A DNA stretch of 19,940 nt. Origin: Streptomyces wedmorensis (GTDB lineage: Bacteria; Actinomycetota; Actinomycetes; Streptomycetales; Streptomycetaceae). Every line of letters starts with the position of its first letter. Position 1 is the first letter of the stretch. Shown here piece by piece: positions 9,088-15,500 of this stretch. The stretch covers positions 1 through 19,940 of the forward strand of contig NZ_JNWK01000090.1 of the NCBI RefSeq assembly GCF_000716445.1, in the 5' to 3' direction. Both the position numbers and the translations under genes were made by a program. The notes beneath the pieces were generated by a model, which saw only the letters and a program-made list of their open reading frames with translations, was not told where the DNA came from and ran no database searches.

Positions 9088-9462
9088 GTGCAGACCGACA
9101 TCGATCCGCGCAGCCTGATCGGCCGCAAGGCGTTCGACCGGAGCGGCCACAAGATCGGCACCGTGGACGAGGTGTACCTCGACGACGCGACCGGCATCCC
9201 GGAATGGGCCGCCGTCCGCACCGGCCTGTTCAGCAGGGACGCCTTCGTCCCCCTGGAACCGAGCGATCTCCTCGCCGACGGCCTCCACATCCCCTACGAG
9301 CGGGCCCTCATCAAGGACGCCCCCGACTTCGGGGTCGGCCGACACCTCTCCCCGGAGCAGGAACTCCAGCTCTACCGCCACTACAGCCTCACCCTGCCCC
9401 CGCCGCCCTCCGACTACCCCGACACCGACTTCGGCCGGCTCGCCGGCCAGGACGGCACCTGA
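9088..9462 (+). CDS. PRC-barrel domain protein
   Basis: This encodes 124 aa from a GTG start (VQTDIDPRSLIGRKAFDRSG), with GGAGG about 4 nt upstream (slightly close). No better in-frame start exists before the gcvP leader. Residues about 8-75 form a PRC-barrel: LIGRKAFDRSGHKIGTVDEV, a YLDDATGIPEWAAVRTG strand pair, and DAFVPLEPSDLLADGLHIPY. PRC-barrels occur in photosynthetic reaction centre H subunits, RimM and many small stress-related actinobacterial proteins, usually as a protein- or RNA-binding module. The C-terminal tail (GRHLSPEQELQLYRHY, then a proline-rich stretch) is typical of the actinobacterial group. Function unknown. It is divergent from gcvP and convergent with dinB. Confidence 0.85.
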   Translation: MQTDIDPRSLIGRKAFDRSGHKIGTVDEVYLDDATGIPEWAAVRTGLFSRDAFVPLEPSDLLADGLHIPYERALIKDAPDFGVGRHLSPEQELQLYRHYSLTLPPPPSDYPDTDFGRLAGQDGT

Positions 9463-9514
9463 CCCCCCGAGGGCGTCCTGCCGATCCACCGGCCCCCGGG
9501 GCCGTCCTGCCGAT

Positions 9515-9540
9515 CAGGGCCCGCGTCCGCGCGGGCCCTG
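9515..9540. terminator. Bidirectional terminator between PRC-barrel gene and dinB
   Basis: Perfect 11-bp stem CAGGGCCCGCG / CGCGGGCCCTG with loop TCCG, between the two converging stop codons (53 nt after one, 15 nt after the other). There is no T tract. Confidence 0.8.
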
Positions 9541-9554
9541 CCCGCGTTCACCCC

Positions 9555-10922
9555 TCACCCCACGAGCGGCAACGGCTCCCCCTCCACCAGCTCCGGGTCG
9601 TCCACGGCGAACGTCCGGACCCTCCCCGGCACCGCGGACCCCGGCTCCTCGAACCGCACGGTGACCCGCCCCACCCCGCTCCCCTGCACCCACCCCGCCC
9701 CGTACACCGCGTGCCGAACGTCCCGCCCGGGCGCCCAGTGCCGCTCCACGGGCCCGGACGGCTCTTCCCGACCATCCGTGCCCTCCGCGTCCCCGGAGGC
9801 CGCCACCGGGGCCTCCGGGGCCGGAGAGGCGGCCGTGGCGCTCTCCTCCGCACCCGCCTGAGCGAACAGGTCCTCCTGCGTGTAGTCCGCGAGCCCGCTC
9901 ACCCCCACCCCGAGGAGCCGTACGCCCCCGGTGGTGTCCACCGCCTCCAGGAGCCGCCCGACGGCCTCCCGCACGACGCCGGGGTCGTCCGTCGGTCCCC
10001 GCAGCGTCTCGGACCGGGTCAGGGTCGAGAAGTCGTACCGCCGCACCTTCAGGACGATGGTCCGCCCCGAGTGCCCCGAGGCCCGCAACCGCCCCACGCA
10101 CCGGTCGGCGAGCCGCTCCACCTCGACCCTGATCCGCACCCGGTCGTGCAGGTCCACGTCGAACGTGTCCTCGACCGAGACCGACTTGGCGTCCCGCTCG
10201 GCCACCACCGGCCGGTCGTCGTACCCCTGGGCCATCCGGTACAGCGAGGCCCCGTGCGCCCGCCCCAGCAGCCGTACGAGCTCGTCCTCGCCCGCCTCCG
10301 CGAGGTCGGACACGGTGGTCATGCCGGCCCGCCTCAGGTGCTCCCCCGTCGCGGGCCCCACCCCGGGCAGGATCCGCACCGACCTCGGCCCCAGCAGCTC
10401 CCGCTCGGTGCCGGGCTCGATCAGGACCAGCCCGTTCGGCTTGGCCTCCTCGGAGGCGATCTTCGCGATCATCTTCGACCCCGCGAGCCCCACCGACCCC
10501 GTCAGCCCGGTCGTCGCCAGGATGTCGACCCGCAACCGCTCCCCCGCGGCCCGCGCGCTCGCGCTGTCGTGGGCGACGTCCCCGGCCTCGAGGTCGACGA
10601 ACGCCTCGTCCAGGCTGAGCGGCTCCACGAGCGGCGAGAGCCGCCCGAGCAGCTCCATCACCTGCTCGCTGATCGACCGGTAGAAGGCGAAGCGCGGCAC
10701 GAGGTAGGCGGCGTTCGGCGCCAGCCGCCGCGCCTGCCCCATGGGCATCGCCGAGTGCACGCCGAACCGCCGCGCCTCGTAGGACGCGGTCGCGACCACA
10801 CCCCGCGGCCCGAGCCCGCCGACCACGACGGGCTTTCCGCGCAGGCTGGGTTTCGCCGCCTGCTCGGCGGCGGCGAAGAACGCATCCATGTCGAGATGCA
10901 GGATCGTCGGCGCTGCTCTCAC
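9555..10922 (-). CDS. dinB: DNA polymerase IV (Y-family, DinB)
   Basis: This encodes 455 aa from a GTG start; a TGA stop lies just upstream in frame, so this is the first possible start. It is an error-prone translesion polymerase. Visible catalytic parts are LHLDMDAFFAAAE (Asp11, Asp13, steric-gate aromatics 15-16), SLDEAFVD (Asp105, Glu106), the thumb helix-hairpin-helix ILPGVGPATGEHLRRAGM, and a little-finger domain (about 245-345). QEDLF (349-353) fits the beta-clamp binding motif QxxLF. After an acidic alanine/proline-rich linker (about 358-392) the protein has an extra 60-residue domain, HAVYGAGWVQGSGVGRVTVRF, resembling the Tudor-like C-terminal domain of UvrD/PcrA helicases. Expression is probably DNA-damage-linked through the promoter at 10930-10952, whose -10 is 7 nt from the GTG, implying a leaderless mRNA. 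Confidence 0.95.
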   Translation of the reverse strand: MRAAPTILHLDMDAFFAAAEQAAKPSLRGKPVVVGGLGPRGVVATASYEARRFGVHSAMPMGQARRLAPNAAYLVPRFAFYRSISEQVMELLGRLSPLVEPLSLDEAFVDLEAGDVAHDSASARAAGERLRVDILATTGLTGSVGLAGSKMIAKIASEEAKPNGLVLIEPGTERELLGPRSVRILPGVGPATGEHLRRAGMTTVSDLAEAGEDELVRLLGRAHGASLYRMAQGYDDRPVVAERDAKSVSVEDTFDVDLHDRVRIRVEVERLADRCVGRLRASGHSGRTIVLKVRRYDFSTLTRSETLRGPTDDPGVVREAVGRLLEAVDTTGGVRLLGVGVSGLADYTQEDLFAQAGAEESATAASPAPEAPVAASGDAEGTDGREEPSGPVERHWAPGRDVRHAVYGAGWVQGSGVGRVTVRFEEPGSAVPGRVRTFAVDDPELVEGEPLPLVG

Positions 10923-10929
10923 GGTTCCG

Positions 10930-10952
10930 ATGCTGCCTCACGCCACTGACAA
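10930..10952 (-). promoter_or_regulatory. RecA-NDp/PafBC-like DNA-damage promoter of dinB
   Basis: On the minus strand, TTGTCAGTG (10944-10952), exactly 8 nt, then CAGCAT (10930-10935). The LexA-independent damage promoter known in mycobacteria is TTGTCRGTG-N8-TANNNT; this site differs only at the first base of the -10. The -10 ends 7 nt before the GTG start. No LexA-type box was seen. Confidence 0.6.
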
Positions 10953-11009
10953 CGGCCCCGAGCGAAGGCCGCGGGGCCACGAAGGCTCACGGTCGGAAAC
11001 CCTGGACGC

Positions 11010-11032
11010 GCCCCGCACCGCATCGGCGGGGC
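11010..11032 (-). terminator. Possible terminator after the ResR-like gene
   Basis: 7-bp stem GCCCCGC / GCGGGGC with a 9-nt loop, 42 nt past the MerR stop. A second dyad GGCCCCG / CGGGGCC follows at 10954-10978. Either could end the regulator transcript ahead of dinB. Confidence 0.35.
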
Positions 11033-11074
11033 TCCTCGCCGGCCCCACGGGGACGAACGGGAGCCCGCCTCCGC

Positions 11075-11692
11075 TCAGACGGCCTTGTCCCGCCGCCGCC
11101 TCGCCAGCTCGTCGCCCGGGTTGTGCCCGACGAGCGTCTCGCCCGTGTCGACCCGTTCCCCGTGCAGCTGCGACAGCGCCGCTTCCACGTCCCGCCACAC
11201 GACCCCGACGGCGATCCCGAAGACACCCTGACCGCCCTGGAGCAGGTCGACGACCTCGTCGGGCGACGAGCACTCGTAGACCGTGGCCCCGTCGCTCATG
11301 AGCGTCATCCGCTCCAGATCACGGAATCCCCTGGCCCGCAGGTGCTGCACCGCGGCCCGGATGTTCTGCAGGGCGACCCCGGTGTCGAGGAAACGCTTGA
11401 CGATCTTCAGCACGACGACGTCGCGGAAGCTGTACAGCCGCTGGGTCCCCGACCCGTACGCGGGCCGCACACTCGGCTCCACGAGCCCGGTGCGCGCCCA
11501 GTAGTCCAGCTGGCGATAGGTGATGCCGGCGGCCGCGCAGGCCGTCGGTCCGCGGTAGCCGACCGCCTCGTCCGCCGCGCCGGCACTCGCGTCCGTCCCG
11601 AAGTCGCCCACACTGCCGTGAAGCGGATACGGCCCGCTCTCCCCGGACACGCGTCCGAGTGAGCTCCCTGCCGTACCGTCCGCGCTGCTCAT
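11075..11692 (-). CDS. MerR family regulator, ResR/McdR (Rv1830) type
   Basis: This encodes 205 aa starting MSSADGTAGSSLGRVSGESG, with GGAGGG about 9 nt before the ATG. After about 45 flexible residues comes one MerR-like winged helix: VGYRGPTACAAAGITYRQLD, YWARTGLVEPSVRPAYGSG, TQRLYSFRDVVVLKIVKRFLD, then the dimerisation helix ALQNIRAAVQHLRARG. The C-terminus lacks cysteine metal-sensor motifs and instead has a small YECSSPDEVVDLLQGGQGVFGIA domain. The position next to a DUF151 gene and gcvP matches M. tuberculosis Rv1830, described as a cell-size and division regulator (McdR, ResR). It has a clean HrdB-type promoter at 11727-11755 and dyads just upstream that may be its own operator. Orthology is inferred from synteny and architecture. 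Confidence 0.9.
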   Translation of the reverse strand: MSSADGTAGSSLGRVSGESGPYPLHGSVGDFGTDASAGAADEAVGYRGPTACAAAGITYRQLDYWARTGLVEPSVRPAYGSGTQRLYSFRDVVVLKIVKRFLDTGVALQNIRAAVQHLRARGFRDLERMTLMSDGATVYECSSPDEVVDLLQGGQGVFGIAVGVVWRDVEAALSQLHGERVDTGETLVGHNPGDELARRRRDKAV

Positions 11693-11726
11693 CACGCCGA
11701 CCCTCCGTCCTTGACCTGCCCACACG

Positions 11727-11755
11727 AAGGTAGGCAGTCACCCGGGGTGCGTCAA
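11727..11755 (-). promoter_or_regulatory. HrdB-type promoter of the ResR-like gene
   Basis: On the minus strand, TTGACG (11750-11755), a 17-nt spacer, and TACCTT (11727-11732). This is close to the housekeeping consensus TTGACA-N17-TAnnnT. The expected start site near 11720 leaves a leader of about 28 nt containing the GGAGGG ribosome site. Confidence 0.75.
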
Positions 11756-11764
11756 CGATCGCCA

Positions 11765-11790
11765 CACTCGGCACGCCGAGTGATAATCAC
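11765..11790. repeat. Two overlapping palindromes upstream of the ResR-like promoter
   Basis: CACTCGGC-AC-GCCGAGTG (11765-11782) overlaps GTGAT-A-ATCAC (11780-11790), both perfect. They lie 10-35 bp upstream of the -35 box, so they could bind an activator or the MerR protein itself. They are also about 100 nt downstream of the DUF151 stop and could act as its terminator. Confidence 0.5.
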
Positions 11791-11881
11791 CCTGAGAGTG
11801 GTTTCCCGTGTCTCTCCCCGGGGAAAGGCTACTCGAATGCGCTGACGGCACCCCTCGAACGGCCTCCGGCCGCGGCGCGCC

Positions 11882-12355
11882 TCACTGGCTGTTGGTCCCG
11901 AAGTCCTCCGGAGAGATCTGGTCGAGGAACTCGCGGAACTTCTCCACCTCGTCCTCCTGCTCATCCGGAATCGCGATGCCCGCGTCGTCCAGCACACCGT
12001 CGCTGCCGAAGATCGGCGTTCCGGTCCGCAGGGCCAGTGCTATCGCGTCGGACGGCCGCGCGCTCACCTCGACGCCGCTGGCGAAGACCAGTTCGGCGTA
12101 GAAGACCCCGTCACGCAGATCCGTGATGCGGACTTCGGTGAGCTCCTGTCCCACGGCCTCCAGCACGTCCTTGAACAGGTCGTGCGTCAGCGGCCGCGGC
12201 GGTGCCATCCCCTGCTGGGCGAAGGCGATCGCGGTCGCCTCCCCCGGTCCGATCCAGATGGGGAGGTACCGATCGCCTCCCACTTCACGCAGGAGCACGA
12301 TCGGCTGGTTGGAGGGCATTTCCACCCGGACACCCACAACGTCGAGCTCGTTCAC
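11882..12355 (-). CDS. Bifunctional nuclease family protein (DUF151)
   Basis: This encodes 157 aa from GTG 12355 (VNELDVVGVRVEMPSNQPIV). It is the standard length for DUF151, with landmarks LLREVGGDRYLPIWIGPGEA, the conserved TAIAFAQQG helix, ELVFASGVEVSARPSDAIAL and ALRTGTPIFGSDGVLDDAG. The family is named after plant bifunctional nucleases with RNase/DNase activity; activity of bacterial members is largely untested. The acidic C-terminal tail (EQEDEVEKFREFLDQISPED) is typical for actinobacteria. The gene corresponds in position to Rv1829. A -10 box TAGGGT ends 6 nt before the GTG and there is no Shine-Dalgarno sequence, so it is probably transcribed as a leaderless mRNA from its own promoter 53 nt after the FtsR-like gene. 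Confidence 0.92.
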   Translation of the reverse strand: MNELDVVGVRVEMPSNQPIVLLREVGGDRYLPIWIGPGEATAIAFAQQGMAPPRPLTHDLFKDVLEAVGQELTEVRITDLRDGVFYAELVFASGVEVSARPSDAIALALRTGTPIFGSDGVLDDAGIAIPDEQEDEVEKFREFLDQISPEDFGTNSQ

Positions 12356-12361
12356 ACAGCA

Positions 12362-12367
12362 ACCCTA
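12362..12367 (-). promoter_or_regulatory. -10 box of a leaderless DUF151 transcript
   Basis: TAGGGT on the minus strand (TANNNT) is followed by 6 nt and then the GTG start, so the first transcribed base should be at or next to the start codon. No convincing -35 is visible. Confidence 0.55.
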
Positions 12368-12408
12368 GGACGTGCCCGACCGGTTTGGATAGTCGGGCCC
12401 TCCCCGGC

Positions 12409-13152
12409 TCACTGCAGACGGACGCCCAGAGCCGTCTGGACCAGCGCCGCGTGCAGCCGCACCGACTGCGCCGCGAGCTCCTGCGCGGTGGCCTCCGCAT
12501 GGGCCCTGGTCTGCGGATTCCGGTGCCGGCGCAGCGGCGCGACCACCTGCTCGATCAGACCGGCCTCGCGGTCCGCTGCGGCCTTCACGGCCCGCAGGTG
12601 CCGGGGTTCCAGACCGAATCTCCCCAGATCCGCTACGAGCCTGGCCACCGTCACGCTCTCGGCGTCGTAGCCTCCGCCCTCCGTCTCGGCGATCAGACCG
12701 TACGACTCCCACTCGGCGAGCTCGGTCTCGGTCACCTCGGCCGCCGCGATCAGCTCGGCCCGCCCGATCCGCGCGGCGGTCGGCGGCTCCGCGTCCTGTT
12801 CCCAGGCGCCCTCCAGCAGATCCCGTCGGCGCCCGGGCGCCGGGAGCTTGATCTGCTCCCCCCGGGCGAGGGCGTCGAGGTGCTCGCGGATGACCTTCAG
12901 CGGGAGGTAGTGGTCCCGCTGCATCCGCAGGATCTGAGCGAGCCGCTCCACGTCCTGCGGGCTGAACTTCCGGTACCCGGAGGCCGTCCGCCGGGGCTCG
13001 ACCAGCCCCTCGGCCTCCAGGAACCGGATCTTGGAGATCGTCACTTCGGGAAATTCGTCGCGCAGCTGGTTCAGCACCGTCCCGATGCTCACCAGCCGGT
13101 CGCCCGCGGTGGCGGTGCCGGATCCGGCACCGCCCGTCGGTGTTCGCAGCAT
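12409..13152 (-). CDS. ftsR: MerR family regulator, FtsR (Rv1828) type
   Basis: This encodes 247 aa from ATG 13152 (MLRTPTGGAGSGTATAGDRL). The winged helix is residues about 20-95: VSIGTVLNQLRDEFPEVTIS, KIRFLEAEGLVEPRRTASGY, RKFSPQDVERLAQILRMQRD, HYLPLKVIREHLD. This is followed by a long C-terminal domain without metal-binding cysteines (LIAAAEVTETELAEWESYGL, YDAESVTVARLVADLGRFGL, EPRHLRAVKAAADREAGLIE). This is the architecture of M. tuberculosis Rv1828 and Corynebacterium FtsR, an activator of ftsZ. GGAAGG sits close before the ATG. The alternative GTG at 13185 overlaps the FHA stop by 4 nt and would add 11 residues; either start implies cotranscription with the FHA gene. The symbol is by homology and synteny. 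Confidence 0.88.
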   Translation of the reverse strand: MLRTPTGGAGSGTATAGDRLVSIGTVLNQLRDEFPEVTISKIRFLEAEGLVEPRRTASGYRKFSPQDVERLAQILRMQRDHYLPLKVIREHLDALARGEQIKLPAPGRRRDLLEGAWEQDAEPPTAARIGRAELIAAAEVTETELAEWESYGLIAETEGGGYDAESVTVARLVADLGRFGLEPRHLRAVKAAADREAGLIEQVVAPLRRHRNPQTRAHAEATAQELAAQSVRLHAALVQTALGVRLQ

Positions 13153-13181
13153 GGACCTTCCCTGAAGGCTTCTCCGAGGCG

Positions 13182-14015
13182 TCACACGCCCCGCTGGCTC
13201 GAGTAGAAGACCAGCCGGTACTTGCCGATCTGCACCTCGTCGCCGTTGGACAGAACGACCGAGTCGATCGGCTCACGGTTGACGTACGTGCCGTTGAGGC
13301 TGCCGACATCGGCGACGGTGAAGCTGCCGTCCTGCGCCCGCCGGAACTCGACGTGGCGCCTGGAGACGGTGAAGTCGTCCAGGAAGATGTCGCTCTGCGG
13401 GTGACGGCCGGCCGTGGTCAGCTCGCCGTCGAGCAGGAACCGGCTGCCGGAGTTCGGCCCCCGGCGCACCACGAGGAGCGCGGAACCCGACGGCAGCGCC
13501 TCCACGGCCGCCAGCGCCTCCGGAGAGAGCGAGGGCAGCTGCGTCTGACCGGTGACCTCGGCGTCGTACGCCTCAAGGCCCGAGATGGAGATCGTCGACG
13601 TCGTCTCCGACGCGCGCTCGGCGGCGACCCCGCCCCGCAGCGGCGTACCGCAGTGGGAGCAGAAGCGGCTGTCGGCCGTGTTGCGGTGACCGCACCTCGT
13701 ACACACCGGCATGGACGCGTCCTCCTGCCGCGGCATCCCCGCGGAGGTCTGTGTCGCGTACGGATCGGGGGTAAACCCTCCACCCGTACCTGAGGTTGAT
13801 GGTTCTCCGAAACCTATGCGGGCGGCACCGGCGGGGTCAACAGACGACGCGCCCTGAGTGCCCGGAATGTCACCGCCCTGGCCGCCGACCTCATCGCGGA
13901 AGAGCGGGCGCTCGCCGCCCTGCTCCTCGCTCTGGGCGTGGCGCGACGCGCGGTGCTTGGCGTTACCGCCGTCCTCGCGTCCGCTCTTGCCGAACAACTT
14001 CGCAAAAAAACTCAC
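13182..14015 (-). CDS. FHA domain protein, GarA/OdhI type, with zinc ribbon
   Basis: This encodes 277 aa from GTG 14015 (VSFFAKLFGKSG) with AAGGGGA about 7 nt upstream. In order: a short amphipathic N-terminus; about 80 low-complexity residues; a zinc ribbon CxxC-x10-CxxC (Cys105, 108, 119, 122); the ETTS motif (137-140); and the FHA domain (about 176-272) with GRH (203-205), TVSRRH (216-221) and SLNGTYVNRE (239-248), all key phosphothreonine-binding residues present. In GarA/OdhI, PknB/PknG-type kinases phosphorylate the ETTS threonine, the FHA then folds back on it, and release from 2-oxoglutarate dehydrogenase and glutamate dehydrogenase follows; the intact motif predicts the same switch here. 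Mycobacterial and corynebacterial forms are about half this length and lack the ribbon. The stop overlaps the alternative start of the FtsR-like gene. Confidence 0.93.
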   Translation of the reverse strand: MSFFAKLFGKSGREDGGNAKHRASRHAQSEEQGGERPLFRDEVGGQGGDIPGTQGASSVDPAGAARIGFGEPSTSGTGGGFTPDPYATQTSAGMPRQEDASMPVCTRCGHRNTADSRFCSHCGTPLRGGVAAERASETTSTISISGLEAYDAEVTGQTQLPSLSPEALAAVEALPSGSALLVVRRGPNSGSRFLLDGELTTAGRHPQSDIFLDDFTVSRRHVEFRRAQDGSFTVADVGSLNGTYVNREPIDSVVLSNGDEVQIGKYRLVFYSSQRGV

Positions 14016-14100
14016 GGGCGATTCCCCTTGACCGAAACAGACCCGCCCGTGGGGCAGGACGAACCGAGATCCATCACACCTGCCGACCCGGACACCTTCA

Positions 14101-14128
14101 CAACGTCCGTATCCTCCGGACAGTTTCC
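14101..14128 (-). promoter_or_regulatory. Possible ECF-type promoter ahead of the FHA gene
   Basis: On the minus strand, GGAAAC (14123-14128), 17 nt, CGTTG (14101-14105). It resembles ECF sigma promoters and would give a leader of about 80 nt to the FHA gene. No better HrdB-type promoter is visible in the 187-nt gap. Weak evidence. Confidence 0.25.
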
Positions 14129-14132
14129 ACCA

Positions 14133-14152
14133 CGCACCACCGTTGTGGTGCG
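14133..14152 (-). terminator. Hairpin after the DUF881 operon
   Basis: Perfect 8-bp stem CGCACCAC / GTGGTGCG with loop CGTT, 50 nt past the stop of the second DUF881 gene and upstream of the FHA gene. It may end or attenuate the DUF881-Sbp-DUF881 transcript; there is no T tract. An operator role is the alternative. Confidence 0.45.
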
Positions 14153-14202
14153 CCGACCCCCCGCAACGTCATGCCCTTGTCGCGGGACCCCCTCGTCCCC
14201 TC

Positions 14203-15162
14203 TCACTGCGAGGACGACTGAGCGTAGTCAGGCCGCTTCGCGGGTCGCAAGGCGTCGACGACGATCTTCGCCGACCGCTCCACCGTGGCCGTGGCCTGCT
14301 CCTTCTCCAGGGTCTGCACGACACCGCCGGGAATGTTGAGCGCGGGCTCGAGATCCTCCGGCTTGCCGATGACCTTGAAGACGTACGGAGCGCCCACCTT
14401 CGTTCCATCGATCCGCATGTCTTCACCGCTGCCGGTGAAATAGGTGTCCGCGACCACCCGCACACCGTTGACCTGGATCGCCTCGGCGCCCGCCGCGCGC
14501 AGCTCCTGGATCGCGTCGAGCAGCATGTCCGACTCGACGGCCCCGCCGGGGTCGCCGACGGTCAGGGTGATGCCGGGCCCCTGGGCGGCGACCGTGCCGG
14601 CCAGGATGCCGAGCTGCTGCTCCTTCTCCTGGGTCTGCTTGCGGGCCTCCTCGGCCTGGTCCGAGCTGGACTCCAGCTCGGAACGCTGCTTCTCCAGCCG
14701 GGCCCGCTCGTCCTCCAGGCGCTGCGTGCGGTCGTCGAGCTCGTCGAGGATGCGCACCAGGTCCTCCTGGCGTGCCCCGCGCAGCGCGCTGTTCTCACTC
14801 GTCGACGACACCTGGATCGCCAGGCCGAGTCCGAGGACGAACAGCAGGAGCGCGACGATGAGTTGGGCCCGCGTCACGCGCGGCGGCCACAGTGCGGAGG
14901 CGAGCCTCCGCCGGCCGCTCGCCTCGGCCCCGGGGGCCGCGGCGGCAGGAGTCGACGGCACGGACACCGGAACGTCCTCGCCGGCCGCGTCGTCGCCGGC
15001 CGCGTCCGCCGGCGGCACCGCGGACGCCTCGGGCTTCCCGGCGCCTTCGAGCTTCGGCTGCTCGTCCGGCTTCGGCTGCTCGTCCGGCTCCGGCCGGACT
15101 TCGGGCCCCGAGGGGTTCTCGTCGCCTTCGGGGTTCTCGTGGTTCTGGGGGTTCTCGCTCAT
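14203..15162 (-). CDS. DUF881 family membrane protein (second copy)
   Basis: This encodes 319 aa from ATG 15162 (MSENPQNHENPEGDENPSGP). GTG 15171 is three codons upstream and overlaps the Sbp-like stop by 4 nt, so translational coupling is likely. The first 85 residues are acidic, proline-rich and repetitive (PDEQPK twice). A single helix (about 99-118, LIVALLLFVLGLGLAIQV) is followed by a coiled coil (about 128-182, e.g. RILDELDDRTQRLEDERARL) and the extracytoplasmic DUF881 domain with GPGITLTVGDPG, LLDAIQELRAAGAEAIQVNG and YVFKVIGKPEDLEPAL. Bacillus YlxW/YlxX, from the same family, sit beside sbp-ftsA-ftsZ. The biochemical role is unknown; the position matches Rv1825. Confidence 0.9.
   Translation of the reverse strand: MSENPQNHENPEGDENPSGPEVRPEPDEQPKPDEQPKLEGAGKPEASAVPPADAAGDDAAGEDVPVSVPSTPAAAAPGAEASGRRRLASALWPPRVTRAQLIVALLLFVLGLGLAIQVSSTSENSALRGARQEDLVRILDELDDRTQRLEDERARLEKQRSELESSSDQAEEARKQTQEKEQQLGILAGTVAAQGPGITLTVGDPGGAVESDMLLDAIQELRAAGAEAIQVNGVRVVADTYFTGSGEDMRIDGTKVGAPYVFKVIGKPEDLEPALNIPGGVVQTLEKEQATATVERSAKIVVDALRPAKRPDYAQSSSQ
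15051..15086. repeat. Tandem 18-bp repeat inside DUF881 gene
   Basis: Two exact 18-bp copies (15051-15068, 15069-15086) encode the PDEQPK hexapeptide repeat in the disordered N-terminal tail of the second DUF881 protein. The neighbouring region (15115-15160) has imperfect GGGGTTCTCG repeats encoding EN-P units. The tract is prone to slippage and probably length-variable between strains. Confidence 0.8.
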
Positions 15163-15167
15163 CGGCG

Positions 15168-15500
15168 TCACGCCCGGAAGACGTGGCGCCGGATGGCGGC
15201 CGCGTTGGAGAAGATCCGGATGCCGAGCACGACGACCACGCCGGTCGACAGCTGCGCGCCCACGCCCAGCTTGTCGCCGAGGAAGACGATCAGCGCGGCC
15301 ACCACCACGTTGGAGAGGAACGAGACCACGAAGACCTTGTCGACGAAGATCCCGTCGAGCATGGCCCGGAAACCGCCGAACACCGCGTCGAGGGCGGCGA
15401 CCACGGCGATCGGAAGATAGGGCTCGACCACCGCCGGAACCTCGGGACGGACCAACAGTCCGACCACGACTCCGACGATCAGGCCCAGTACGGCGATCAC
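15168..15500 (-). CDS. sbp: Small basic protein (Sbp, DUF1290) family
   Basis: This encodes 110 aa from GTG 15500 (VIAVLGLIVGVVVGLLVRPE), the typical length. It is nearly all membrane: helices at about residues 1-17, 27-44 and 54-75, and a last hydrophobic stretch near 82-98, ending in the basic tail RIFSNAAAIRRHVFRA. The conserved PYLPIAVVAALDAVFGGFRA and FVVSFLSNVVVAALIVFLGD segments identify the Sbp/DUF1290 family. In Bacillus, sbp lies directly upstream of ftsA-ftsZ next to DUF881 genes; in M. tuberculosis the equivalent is Rv1824. Both its start and its stop overlap the flanking DUF881 genes by 4 nt, so the three proteins are made from one mRNA with coupled translation and are likely to act together at the membrane. 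Mechanism unknown. Confidence 0.9.
   Translation of the reverse strand: MIAVLGLIVGVVVGLLVRPEVPAVVEPYLPIAVVAALDAVFGGFRAMLDGIFVDKVFVVSFLSNVVVAALIVFLGDKLGVGAQLSTGVVVVLGIRIFSNAAAIRRHVFRA

Noticed and set aside
10920..11075. LexA-type SOS box ahead of dinB
   Set aside because: No TCGAAC-N4-GTTCGA-like dyad in the gap; the site present matches the LexA-independent motif instead.
13500..14202. A gcvH gene, expected here from mycobacterial synteny
   Set aside because: No lipoyl-lysine motif or H-protein-like frame between the second DUF881 gene and the FHA gene; the gap is only 187 nt.
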